Origin: Isoetes taiwanensis | Taxonomy: Eukaryota > Streptophyta > Lycopodiopsida > Isoetales > Isoetaceae | Assembly: GCA_021234155.1 (NCBI GenBank) | Contig: JAJEKV010000031.1 | Location: forward strand, 3,388,898-3,452,897 | Direction of reading: 5' to 3' | Length of the DNA: 64,000 nucleotides | Part shown: piece after piece, positions 13,121 to 23,490 of the stretch | How the letters are laid out: every line of letters starts with the position of its first letter | Position numbering within the stretch: the first letter of the stretch is position 1 | The notes under the pieces: model-generated | The model's input: the letters and a program-made list of their open reading frames with translations, nothing else | What the model was told of the DNA's origin: nothing | The model's database searches: none | Program-made: the position numbers and the translations under genes

Positions 13121-13904
13121 GTGCATTTGCACAATGTATTGGTTGAACATGTTAAAATTGGAAAGGAGTTATATGAGCTATGTGGCGTAGGAGACGTCAA
13201 ACATGTTATTATGCTCGACAACCAAAATAATATGGCCAGGGCTTTTCATAATCCTCTTTACCATGTTGGAAGATTTCAAACCGCTTCTTTCATTCACACA
13301 ATGAGGTCCATATTGCAGACATCAAAATTTAGATTAGCAAGCTCTTGAATGCTGCCAAACAATTCGACCTACATTTCTCTGGAGCGGGTGCAAGCTGCAT
13401 GACATATAATGCTAGCACCCGAGCGTTGTTAGTTACAAGGATGTGGAGATGGCATTGTTTGATAGCTAGCCAGGAATGGTGTCTATTGAGCAAATAGGCA
13501 AGAGAAGGAAGCACTTCTGGAATAGTACTGACACGTTTGATGGTAGAGAAGAGAGCATGGAATGTGGCAATAGTGCTGATGAATTTGTATATGGGTTTAG
13601 TGGGGCACGCCCCTCCCCTCCATAGATCCCAGATTCAGATGCTCCATATATTCTGCTCGATATCCATGACTATGAATTTTTTATTGTTTGATGCAGTAGC
13701 TTACCGTTTTGGAATAATCTTTTCATGTAATTATGTTCGATAGACTGTTTGCGTTTGTGCAGGTGGAGATAACATGAGAGTCATTCACGATGGACAATGG
13801 AAAGTTGTTGTCATCAGCAATACTTCTGAGGATTCAGAATACGAGGCACACTCTGTTGTTGAATCTGAGATGAAGGAGGAGACGCCGGACTTATTGATAT
13901 ATTT
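13121..13904 (+). pseudogene. Unrecognised coding-like remnant
   Basis: The plus-strand frame from about 13100 to 13348 carries a protein-like stretch (KELYELCGVGDVKHVIMLDN, then ARAFHNPLYHVGRF), and a second frame at 13774-13992 is acidic and ends inside the foldback. Neither is recognised. Stops and frame changes lie between them, with a likely acceptor-like cag at about 13760. They could be exons of one old gene cut off by element A on the left. No function is proposed. Confidence 0.25.
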
Positions 13905-15785
13905 AGTGGATGCCAAAGATTCTGCCAGAGATGGATGTTTGTTTGGCCGTTCAAGAGCTTCGTATGACACTTGCAACATTGGATCACATTGAGGCCTCTA
14001 TGAAACTGTTAGAAAACCATGGAATAAATTTTGTAATTCTGGAGAGGGGTGCACTACAGTTTCATTTGAATCTTTGAAGGGCTCTCTTGCTGAAGGAGCT
14101 ACGAGAAGTGGAGGCGATAAGGCAACAATAGGATCCTGGTGGTGTTGGGTGTAACAAATGAAATATGGAAGAGTAGTTTGTGTTATGGATCACAACAATG
14201 AACCATATCTTTTGTATCCCTGAACCCTTATTCAGGACCGCTAAGACAATTCATGGTCTTACAATCTGTAATCCATCCAGAATTGCTATATGATCCACAA
14301 TCTAACTATTAGCAATGATAAAAAGATCTCTATTTGAAATAAATACAAGGATATCAGTTACACGAATAACACAGATTGGCCAAGCTCTAGTTCACCAAAA
14401 CCAGAGCTAGGTCAAGATACAATAGCCAATCTATGGTAGTTTACTGCCGAACCAGGTCATTTAGTGCTAAGAACTGGCAAAATTATGGCAAAGCTTGACA
14501 ATCAGCCTCCAGTGGTAGTTCCTCCCTCGAGCTAGCAGTCCTCAATATAAAACACAAAGAGTTAGGCTCCAGAATAGGAATAAATTATTGAATAGGAACA
14601 ACAGAAGCTTTAGGAACAACAGAAGCTCTAGGAAAAACTAATGGCTTTCTTAGAATCAGATTCAAGAGTGAATGAGTAGAACAGTCTTCTTTAACCCCCT
14701 GTCATTCTTTCGACCATATCTCTCTCATTCAGACGAATTAGATGAACTGCCACTTTTATTCGGAAACTAGACTCCAAGATGTTTCTAGAAAGTAAAATCC
14801 GCCTCAATCGGAGCTCTGATTGCTGATTGCGGAGATATGTGTAACTGAAGTTTAGCTTCTATTTATAGGTATCTGCTACGACTTTAGCCTTTCTTATTTA
14901 GCAAGCCTTTTTTAACACCATAATTAAATATAGACCATAGGTTGCCTTTATCATTGCCTTACCAATAATTTGCCAAACTTAGACACCCATGCTAGTCCAC
15001 CAAGACTAACATCCAAGACCACACCCCCGAGCTACCATATTTGTATCAGTTTGTGTGGTGTCATCTGTTGTATTATGTCTCCTTTATCGTTTCTGTAATC
15101 ATGTGTATAAGTCGGCCTGCTTGTTTTGGCCACGTCATGCAGAAATCCATGAGTTCGGAACCATGATTATGTAAGCAATGCAGTTTTTAGACCATATGTT
15201 CGATCTAGACCATGGGAAATGGCATGCAATTTTTTTGGTCAAAATTTAATGGCCATGGATCTGATACAATACCAAGAATATGTCACCAATGGTATTGTAC
15301 CAGATCCATGGCCATTAAATTTTGATGGAAAATTTGCATGCCATTTCCTATTGCCTAGATTGAACATATGGTCTAAATAATGCATTGCCATAGAAAACAT
15401 AGTATTTTTACATAATCATGGTTCCAAACTCATGGATTTCTACATGATGTGGCCAAGACAAGTAGGCCGACTTATACACATGATTACAGAAACGATAAAG
15501 GAGAAATAACACAAGAGACGACACCACACAAACTACTTTGCTATCTTGCTTTTGCTATGCCAAGCAATACTAGGATCATATCATGGCCTCACCACCTCCA
15601 CTTCCCGAAGCTCCTTCAGCAAGAGAGCCCTGCAAGGGCTCAGATGAGACCATAATGTATCATGTCTCTCTAACAATTCCATAGAAAAGCCTCACCATGA
15701 TCAAATGTTGCAAGTGCCATATGAAGCTCTTGAACGACCAAACAAACATCTCTGACAGAACCTTTCGCATCTCCTTATAGCCTCC
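13905..15785. repeat. Long inverted repeat (foldback) with arms interrupted by a solo LTR
   Basis: The right arm (about 15289-15785), reverse-complemented, follows the left arm (about 13905-14180 plus 15049-15275). Shared blocks include gatgtttgtttggYcgttcaa, ctctcttgctgaaggagct, agtttgtgtggtgtc, aatcatgtgtataagtcggcc and ccatggatctgatacaat. The centre is a short spacer near 15282. Once the solo LTR is removed, the arms are each roughly 500 bp with only a few percent to about 15 percent differences. A transcript across it would fold into a long double-stranded hairpin. The left arm includes the end of the remnant coding sequence upstream, so the locus looks like an inverted partial gene duplication. 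Confidence 0.82.
14181..15048. mobile_element. Solo LTR with 5-bp target duplication GTTTG
   Basis: The insertion starts TGTTATGGATCACAAC and ends TTTGTATCA, a TG...CA pair, and is flanked on both sides by gtttg (14176-14180 and 15049-15053). The right arm of the surrounding foldback preserves the empty site: its complement reads agtagtttgtgtggtgtc without the insert, exactly what remains after removing 868 bp plus one duplication. There is no internal region, so this is a solo LTR left by recombination. TGTTAT ends and size suit a Ty1/copia LTR, but the family is not proven. The strand cannot be set. Confidence 0.88.
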
Positions 15786-16917
15786 TAATCTGGCACAAGC
15801 AGCAAAATCTCCGCTCTTGGAAGAGTCAGAACAGCCTAACCAAGAAAAAATTGGACCAGCCCAAGCAAGCAGCCCCCTTGCAACAGAATTGTCGCTCCCC
15901 AAGCAGTCCAGATTTTCTATGGTGTCTTTGAAGCCCTGAACTCAAGGTGGCAGCAATCTACTAAACTCTCAAACCATATATAACATAAAAAAGTAAAACA
16001 GGGCTCGGAGGATTCGAAGCTCCAGGCCTAGCCAGCCTCATCAGAACCTACTAAAAAACATAACACCATGCCTCGGTAAAGACCCTTGGATTTCAATCCT
16101 GTTTAAAGCTGCAACGCACGCTCCATTGCATCTATTGTAGACAAACAAAAGGGAAGACCTTCAACAATTCGTTCCATCCTTCAGGTGCTCCACTTTTGCA
16201 ATAGAAAAATCTTTTGCTAGTATCGGCATGGGCACGGACACAACACAAATCGTGGCTGCCGACCAGCCCTTCCCATATCCAGATTCGCCCGTTTCCTTTT
16301 ACAGACCATAGCCAAAATAGCCAAAAACGACAAAAAATAAACCCCAAAAAAGAAACATAACATTTAATTGAAATTAAGCTAGTAGGTGTTGTATACAATA
16401 CGCGCCAAATCGTAGTACCAACCATGCGAGAAAAGCCCTCCCGCAATAAGAAATGAATATATTGCAGATTTATGTCTGACTTATCTATTGAAATTTTTGT
16501 GTTGGAAATTGAAAGCTGCTAACATGAAGGTGTGCGATAGTAATAAACTGTAAGAAGTTTATTGCTCATGTCTGTGGATCTATGTATCTCATGAACTGTA
16601 AGGAGTTCATTTTTCACGTATGTGTATGTATGTATCTCCCATCTGCCACCACAACCTTCAGAATGCCTACAAATGTAACTTGCTTGGTCTTACATCTTCT
16701 TGCTATATTATATCACAAGCCTTCATAATCCTTAAATTTGTGCCCTTTTCTTGCATTATACTAGAGCTTTATAGTGCCTGGAAAGCTGGAAGACTTTATC
16801 AAGCAGAGTATATTCACTTTGGTTCATAGATATCTTATAATCTCAGATTGATCTTGCATCTTCCAAGTTCCCACACATCAATAACAACATTTACCAAAAA
16901 TATTTCCTCCATTCTTA
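15786..16917. other. Intergenic, no supported gene
   Basis: Short accidental frames only. At about 15990-16010 a ggattcgaagctcc string looks like a reversed Pol III B box and could mark a SINE relic, but no A box or tail was found. Confidence 0.4.
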
Positions 16918-17096
16918 GTGATTTGTTTGCAGATGTCTATGCATTCTTCCACTCTTGGTGGTATATCCTTGATTTCTTAGGGATTTGCTCGCAAGTGTTT
17001 AGAACCCTAAATTAGTAATTTGTTTGCGGATGTCTATGCATTCTTTCCTCGATTTCTTAGGAATTTGCTCGCAAGTGTTTAGAACCCTAAATAAGA
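16918..17096. repeat. Two-copy direct tandem repeat
   Basis: tgatttgtttgcagatgtctatgcattctt followed by gatttcttagggatttgctcgcaagtgtttagaaccctaaat appears twice in succession, the second copy starting near 17019 and lacking a short internal block. No coding content. Confidence 0.75.
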
Positions 17097-17968
17097 GGAC
17101 TTTGCTTAACTCGCGAGAGCATTATTATACGCATGACTTTAAAAGGCTAAATAATAGGACTTTCCTTTTATAGTGGAAGTGAAATCTACTTAATAGTGAA
17201 ATTTGGACCTTTAATACTCATAAGGTATGGGACTAATTTGGATAAGATATCATGGCCCTCAGATCTACAACCCTAAAACCATAATACAAACCATACAAGA
17301 TAGGTATTAAATATACTTTTAAATGAAAAATACATAATCAAAACCTATATAATCGTGCTTGGTTGATGTTTTGGAATATTCGTGTCACCAAAGCACCAAT
17401 CCTAGGCATCCATTTTGCAAATATCTTGGCCATCGTTGCATCCAGCATTCATCCAGCTTGCATCGATGCCATGGCAATGTCGGCGATGTGGACAATGTTG
17501 TGATGTGAATTGGCGTATTTTAGAATTGCGAGGCGTGTTTCAGTGTAGCCGTTTTGGGTATTTACGAATTGTGATTTTATGTAGGTTAAAGTGAAGCTAC
17601 AATGTTTATTTATTGGAATTATGGTTGCCAATAGTCAATTCATGATTAAATGCAGATGTATGAGATTGAGCTTGACAAAATGCTATAAATTAGTGGTGGT
17701 ATGGAGATTTCTTATTGCTAGAAGAATAGGCGTCAGGAAAAGGAAATTCAAAGAAGCTATAGATGCAATTGGTGATGATATGTTGGGCTAGATTAGATGA
17801 ATGGGCAGTAGTTGATAGTTGGATTATTGAGAACTTGGAAAATGTGAAGATGGTGGTGACGTGGTGAATTTGGAGAAGTTATGCATGGATTGCATATTGA
17901 AGAGGATGGTGGATTTGAGAGTCTTGAAGATCCTGTCGGGAATTTATGTGTGTGAACCTTTGGAGATG
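17097..17968. other. Intergenic, no supported gene
   Basis: AT-rich with short frames. I see no conserved protein motif, terminal repeat or RNA-like fold here. Confidence 0.4.
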
Positions 17969-18690
17969 CTAATAGTGCACTCGAAAATCTGAATGTTGAA
18001 CTTCAAGAGTGTGGTTTGAATTCAGATTAAAGGGAAGGAATGTGGCAATCATGGTTAAGTGTAAGGCATCACGAGCAGTTGGTCGACCCAAATGTTGATA
18101 GATATCACAAGTCTGGGTGTGGGCTTGAGCATCTTCAAAGAGCGGGGGCCAATGGTAGCCAGCCAGAAGGATTTTTCGTGTCATGTTATCGCCACTGAAA
18201 TGACACTTCCCAAGCCTTCGTGTGCTTGTTGAACAATGCGTGAAATTTCATGTGGAAGAGCACACCATCATAAGATCATCTCCTTGCCATACTTGTAAAG
18301 GTAGCCCACAACCATGGTATAGTCACGGGCTTCACGAAGAAATTGTTGGCACTCCGGACAGAGCGTGGTGTCGGTTGGCGGGAATGTTCCTGTGAATAAG
18401 TATTGCTGATAGCCATGGAACCAATAAGGCATGGCCGTAACTAAGAAAAGTTGAGCATCTAGAAAGTGTCAGAAACATTAGAGGATGGATCACCCGTGTC
18501 GATGCGTGAGAGATAATCAAGGACCGTATGAGATTCCCTAGGTTTGTGAATAATTTCGAAAGGAGCAAACTTTTGGAGAATGAAAACCCATCGCGCGATA
18601 CGTCCCGTGGGGTGGTTTTGTTGATCAAGTACAGAAGGGCTTAATGATCGACACTTGATTTTGCTGATCATTGGACACAAAAAATGAGAT
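17969..18690 (-). pseudogene. Ty3/gypsy pol relic: RNase H end to integrase zinc finger
   Basis: The minus-strand frame at 18680-18459 contains QNHPTGRIARWVFILQKF and then HTVLDYLSRI, the end of the RT/RNase H region of gypsy elements. About 250 bp further on, 18340-18190 in another frame reads CPECQQFLREA and later HEGLGKCHFSGDNMTRKIL, running into GYHWP and CDIYQ (18184-17969): the HHCC zinc-binding domain of integrase. Frameshifts and at least one in-frame stop (after the KEMIL stretch) break it. No integrase catalytic core, LTR or gag was seen alongside, so this is an isolated internal fragment. Confidence 0.85.
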
Positions 18691-19470
18691 GTAAAACTTC
18701 ACGCTCCGTAGTAGAGTAAGTTCTTTCTGCAGTGTTGAATTTCCTGCTAGCAAAACGGATCGATTTATCCTTATGAGATTTATATTCCTGTCGGATTTGA
18801 ACCTATGAGTATGAATGGTGCCGAGGTGTTGATGACATCTATGGAACAGTTGAAAGCATACAAAACTGAAAGGCTGGAGGCTCTTGCTAATAATAAACAT
18901 ATTTTTAGTTAGAATAATTGGACACGAGAATAGTTTAAAGGCCAAACAATCCTTGTTGATTATAAACATATATTGAGATAAAAAATAGCTGGACAGGAGA
19001 ATAGCTTAGAGGGCAACCCTCTGTTGCGTCAGCAACTTATTCATACTATAACTTATGATTCCGCTAAGTGAAACTCAGCATATCGAGGTTAAATTAGATG
19101 TCGCAAAATCTGCCAAATTTATCTTCTTTACTCGTTCGAACGAAGTGCAACAAACTTTAGATATTCACCTACCATTTATTGCTTCTTAAAGCGCAATACC
19201 AATGACATGCAAGAAGGTGTTAATGAGAAACTATATAAATCAAACCACCATTAGTTTCCCTCTCCATTCCGATCTAGCCATTCTTCCATAGAACTTGAGA
19301 CCCTTTGTGCAGAGTAGACCAACCTCTCAGGCGTGGGACAGAGGGCTCATAGCACTATGTAGTGGGGGAGGGGCCCATCTGATTTGAGTAGGAGAAGAAC
19401 CCATGCATTACTTCCATGTGCTTTTCATTAATTGAAGGTTTAGCAAGATGTGACCAAATATTTCGATAAA
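18691..19470. other. Intergenic, no supported gene
   Basis: Probably further decayed retroelement sequence upstream of the pol relic, since it lies on the RT side, but no RT motif could be read in any frame. Confidence 0.3.
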
Positions 19471-20194
19471 GACAATGTGGAATCAGAAACATTAGGCATA
19501 AAGAACTTAGTAGTTTAGGACTTAACAAAACCAGTCGGAATGCGCAAAAATTGGTGCATTGTATAGGGGAATGGTGTCTCTGCGACCAGCGATAGTCGAG
19601 AGCGGGTCTTTTGGAGTGGAGGAATGGTGGACCAAACACCAATTCCCTACAAAATAGAAATAGGAGGGCGATTTTAGCTCGGTTTTGAATTTCTATAAAT
19701 TCCTGTCGCTATTTCTATAGATTTTGAGTTGGTATTTGCTAAAGACCTGCTGAAGAAGAGTGAGATCTTACTCGAACTGCATTTGGTCATATACATCTTT
19801 GCTCCAACTGGCTTCCTACGTTTGCTTGGATCTACGTTTCCTGCATTTGCGCAGATTTGTGCTTGCTCAAACTGGCTTCCTGCGTTTGTTCAGATGTACT
19901 TTTGCTTGAGGAACTTCTCTGCGACTTAAGAATCCAAGAATGGAACTGGAGAACCGATAGTGCGAAATGGAGGTACCCTATTCCATTTTGCAGTATAGAC
20001 GCTGACACATTGCACCACTAAATGCATGCCAACCCAAAAACACGACCATATTGTCTTCTTTCCTTTTACAGATTCCTTTATTAGAAGTAATAAGGTAACA
20101 TTTACATGGACCTACAACTTTCTACATTTTCTACAAAATGATGCATTGTGCCACCAAATTTTAAGTCCTAAATCATTCCCGTTGTCTTCATTTC

Positions 20195-20805
20195 CGTAAT
20201 AAACAGTTGGGTCGAATTACTGTAAAATTACGTCTGTTTTAAAGTCCGTAATTTTGTGGAGCGGCGCCGCCAGGCCTGATACTAGCATCGCCGCCTAATC
20301 CTTACGCCATGGCCGCTTCTGCCTTCCATTGCCATAGCCCGACTACCTTTCTGCTCAACAGGCCGGCTGCTATGGGCTCTCCTGTTCAGCCCAGATCTAA
20401 GGACCAAAGCGCAATCTCAAGATCCTGTTAAGCCGAGATCTAAGGACCAAAGCGCAAAGGCATTCTCTAAATCGCAAGAAGGCAGTCTCCAAAGCGCAGG
20501 ACATATCCTTGAAGGCAAAACTTGGTTCGGCAGGAAGCTAAGGAGACGAAACGTGGTTTGGCAGGGGCTTGAGGGGGCTAAATCCGGCGCTGCAGGAGAT
20601 ATCCGCCATAGCCAGAGCTTCATATGCAGTGGTTCCTTCTCTCATTGCGACGTTTTCTTCGAATGCGGCGTTTCCTTCTCTGATTGCGCAAGAGATTTGG
20701 CCTGTGCAAGAGATTCGGACTGAGCAATCTTGCCGCCAGAAATGGAGAAAACAGAGGAGCTCCTTGCCACGTGTTCATACGTAATTCGCCCAACTTTTTA
20801 TTACG
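20195..20805. mobile_element. Terminal-inverted-repeat element (about 611 bp) in copy 1
   Basis: The left end reads cgtaataaacagttgggtcg and continues to aattac; the complement of the right end reads cgtaataaaaagttgggcga and continues to attacg. These are about 25-bp terminal inverted repeats. The element is absent from the duplicate at 27940-27955, which preserves the empty site. The interior is GC-rich with a short internal duplication (agatctaaggaccaaagcgc twice near 20390 and 20440) and no transposase. The target duplication is not clear because a second foldback adjoins it at 20813. The superfamily is undetermined. Confidence 0.7.
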
Positions 20806-20812
20806 TTTGATA

Positions 20813-20953
20813 TTTTCAGGCGATCGGGATTCCGCCTGAAATTTTTCGGCGGCCCCCCCAGCCGGGCGGAGCTTTCGCTGCTCCGCCATTTCGCCGCCGG
20901 CCGGGCGGGCGCCGCCTCAAAAATTTTCAGGCAGAATCCCTCCCGCCTGAAAA
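20813..20953. repeat. GC-rich foldback, 141 bp
   Basis: The left arm ttttcaggcgatcgggattc and cgcctgaaattttt pairs with the right arm, whose complement begins ttttcaggcgggagggattc and continues tgcctgaaaattttt. The loop is very GC-rich (ggccggggg-type). Absent from copy 2 of the duplication, so it inserted with or after the neighbouring TIR element. It lies about 200 bp upstream of the F-box start codon and could affect that promoter. Confidence 0.7.
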
Positions 20954-21162
20954 TTATCTAATACTTTACACATTCCTTCGGTAGAAACAAAGAAGTGGCA
21001 GTTCTATCGACTTAAGATCTAGGAAAAATTACTAGCTTTCAACTTCTCTAAATTTTCTCAACACCAAGCTACTTTTCAACTCAATGCCTTGCTCCCCTTT
21101 TACCGGTTCCCACTATAGTCCCGACAACCTTCCATTGTCCTTCCATTGTGTATTTCAAGAAT

Positions 21163-22470
21163 ATGCCACCTAGTCGAACTCCTAGTTTTCTTTATTCCAA
21201 CCAACAAACAGTGCTCGAGAGAGCAATTCGAGTTCCTCGTCGGGCGAAAATGCACCAGAACGGCAGAAGAAAACCTAAGCCTACAAAATGGCAGATTTAC
21301 AAACGCTTAAGAGGATCTACCAAGCATGCTTCTGAAACGATCAAATGGGACTTGCTTCCGGCGGATGTCGGAATTCGTATTTTAGCGTTTCTACAGGTCA
21401 GGGATCTTGTTAGGTTTTCTTCAGTATGCAAAAACTGGAGAGACACAATTTTATTTTCTCAGTATTTTAAGGAGCTTCATTCCAGGCGTTGTCCCTCGCA
21501 GCAATGTATATTGTGCTTTCCAGAATGTGAAATTGGAGAGGAGCCATGTGTTAGTATTGAATATTTTCATGTCTCTAAAACCGGAACCACACTTCTGAGT
21601 TTGCAGCACCCAGGGCTAGTCTTTGCTAACGATGGAGGTTTTGTCTGCATGTCTAGAATGCAAGAAGAAAATCTTACATATGAGGTTGGGAATCCATTAA
21701 TTAATTCATGGAAGACTATACCTAGCCCTTCCGAAGATTTGGTTCCAACAGACATGATTGTAGATAAGTCGTCAGGTGCTTATATGATCTTGGCATTAGG
21801 ACCAAAATCAGATTATGCAGAGGTATATGATTCAAGGGAGAATCTGTGGAGGAAGGGAGGGACAGTGGACTCTAGTGGTGTTCCCCATAATGAACTTATC
21901 GGCACTTCTCACATTTTTTTCAGATCCGATGGCGAGGAAGAGAAAGTTGCAATTTATGATTATGCGCAAGATCGTTTTAGTTGGGTGAATTTTGACTATC
22001 CAAATTTTGATTATGAAGTTGGGAACTACACATGTTTCGTTTCCAAATGTAAAGATAGAATGATCTTAGTTGGCCTTGCCCAAAGGAAGCCAAAAATTGA
22101 ACTTTGGAGTGGGAGTATCTTGAATGGTACGTTGAAGTGGACATTGATGACTGAACTTGATAGAGCAGCATTGAAGGAGTTGATTTTTAAGGCAGATGCA
22201 ATTGAACGGGAGAATAAATACTATTGGATGCTGCACTACTTCCCTGAAAAATGGTATCCAAAGGTTGCGCTGGGCGAACATGATAGCATTCTCATTGCCA
22301 TAGCAGGGGCAGAGAAAGATACGGACCATATTACTTTGTTGCTTGAATATGACCTGGCAAAATGTCTTTGGAAACCAATTAGAATTCCAGATACTCTTTA
22401 TTACTTCCCTGACGATTCATCAACAGATGTAAGATTAATGTTTTTTTATCCCACCTTGTTTTTACCTTAA
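21163..22470 (+). CDS. F-box protein (single-exon ORF, about 435 aa)
   Basis: Substrate-recognition subunit of an SCF ubiquitin ligase, by family. The F-box is at about residues 63-105: WDLLPADVGIRILAFLQ, then VRFSSVCKNWRDTILFS, which contacts SKP1. The rest (about 110-430) is a beta-rich region with WKTIPSPSEDL and LGPKSDYAEVYDS-type repeats, as in F-box/kelch or DUF295-type plant proteins. The frame is open back to a GTG at 21148, but the first ATG is at 21163 and is preferred. A possible donor (cagat/gtaag, about 22427) precedes the last 13 codons, so the true C-terminus could come from a downstream exon. No frameshift or stop breaks the ORF. Its promoter and leader are duplicated at 26800-28170. 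Substrate unknown. Confidence 0.82.
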   Translation: MPPSRTPSFLYSNQQTVLERAIRVPRRAKMHQNGRRKPKPTKWQIYKRLRGSTKHASETIKWDLLPADVGIRILAFLQVRDLVRFSSVCKNWRDTILFSQYFKELHSRRCPSQQCILCFPECEIGEEPCVSIEYFHVSKTGTTLLSLQHPGLVFANDGGFVCMSRMQEENLTYEVGNPLINSWKTIPSPSEDLVPTDMIVDKSSGAYMILALGPKSDYAEVYDSRENLWRKGGTVDSSGVPHNELIGTSHIFFRSDGEEEKVAIYDYAQDRFSWVNFDYPNFDYEVGNYTCFVSKCKDRMILVGLAQRKPKIELWSGSILNGTLKWTLMTELDRAALKELIFKADAIERENKYYWMLHYFPEKWYPKVALGEHDSILIAIAGAEKDTDHITLLLEYDLAKCLWKPIRIPDTLYYFPDDSSTDVRLMFFYPTLFLP

Positions 22471-23153
22471 ATCTACATGTGTCTTGAAGGGTTCAGGATT
22501 TCATGTTTTTGTATGGTTTGATATTCTTTATTTGGAAGTGGGATTTGGAAGTTTAATATTGTTACACTTAGAAAAGATGAAAATCATCTCGTTCATGTGG
22601 GATTGCAGGCCATAAGAAGCTTAATTATGTGGAGAATAGACCATACAAAACTGATGCCAGAATTTGGAGATTAGAATACAGAGACTATAGTGTTCTTATT
22701 TATGCATTGATGTGCTGACCTCTGCATATGCTTGTTCTTTGTCTGTGAATTGTAAGGGTTCAGATCTGTTGGGGCACCTGTATATTATAGATTCGCTTCA
22801 AATATCTATTTGATGTTGTAAGCTATCCGTATGTTCTTGACACTCTTTGCTATGAGAACCATCAGTATTACGTGATAGCATTGTTAAAGGGGATGGCGGA
22901 CAGGGCAAAGCTCTAAGGCAACAGGTTTTGAATGAGCAGAATTCAATTTATTCTGCACATATTTTAGCTTGAAACAAAGTAATTGCAAGCTTAACTGAAA
23001 TGGCAACAATGTTGCCAGTGAAATTATATTGAACAATGTCTTGAGTCATCTATTCAACTACTGATATGCTCTACAAATTATTGGAGTACCACCATTTATC
23101 ATTTAAAATAGTTTAGCTTTTTGACAGATGTTCTAAATTGTGTGGCCTATCGT

Positions 23154-23330
23154 AGAGTTTTTGGATCAAAGTCCATTGGCAGCTATCTAAATGAACTATC
23201 ACTAGTAGTGTTTGCACACTTAATTATGAAGCCTCAGAGTTTTTGGATCACAGTCCATTGGCAGCTATCTAAATGAACTATCACTAGTTGTTGCATGCAA
23301 TCAAGTTTGCACACTTAATTATGAAGTCTT
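23154..23330. repeat. Two-copy tandem repeat
   Basis: agagtttttggatcaMagtc, then cattggcagctatctaaatgaactatcactag, starts at 23154 and again at 23236; the second copy has a short extra tgcatgcaatcaag block. Each copy ends tgcacacttaattatgaagYc. Confidence 0.8.
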
Positions 23331-23392
23331 AAGTTTGACGAGCAAGTTCACAAGGGTGGCAGCAAGGTTTCAGTCTGACACAACAATTTCTG

Positions 23393-23490
23393 TGGTCTAT
23401 AAAAATAATAGCTTTGGGATGGACCAATTTTTGTGTGATTTATCTTGGGTCTATAAAAATAATAGCTTTTGGGATGAATCAATTTTTGTG
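23393..23490. repeat. Two-copy tandem repeat, about 54-bp period
   Basis: ggtctataaaaataatagct, then ttgggatgRaYcaatttttgtgtg, occurs twice in a row. It contains a tataaaaa motif in each copy, but no gene follows closely enough to call a promoter. Confidence 0.7.

Larger units (their letters stand above)
19471..21190 (+). repeat. F-box locus 5' duplication, copy 1 (promoter side of the gene)
   Basis: From gacaatgtggaatcagaaac onward this stretch matches 26800-28170 in direct orientation, about 7.3 kb downstream, with only occasional mismatches. The match covers the upstream region, the 5' leader and the first codons of the F-box gene (gtgtatttcaagaatatg). Copy 1 uniquely carries a block at 20195-20963, absent from copy 2, which reads straight through at tcatttc/ttttacacattcc. 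Confidence 0.88.
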
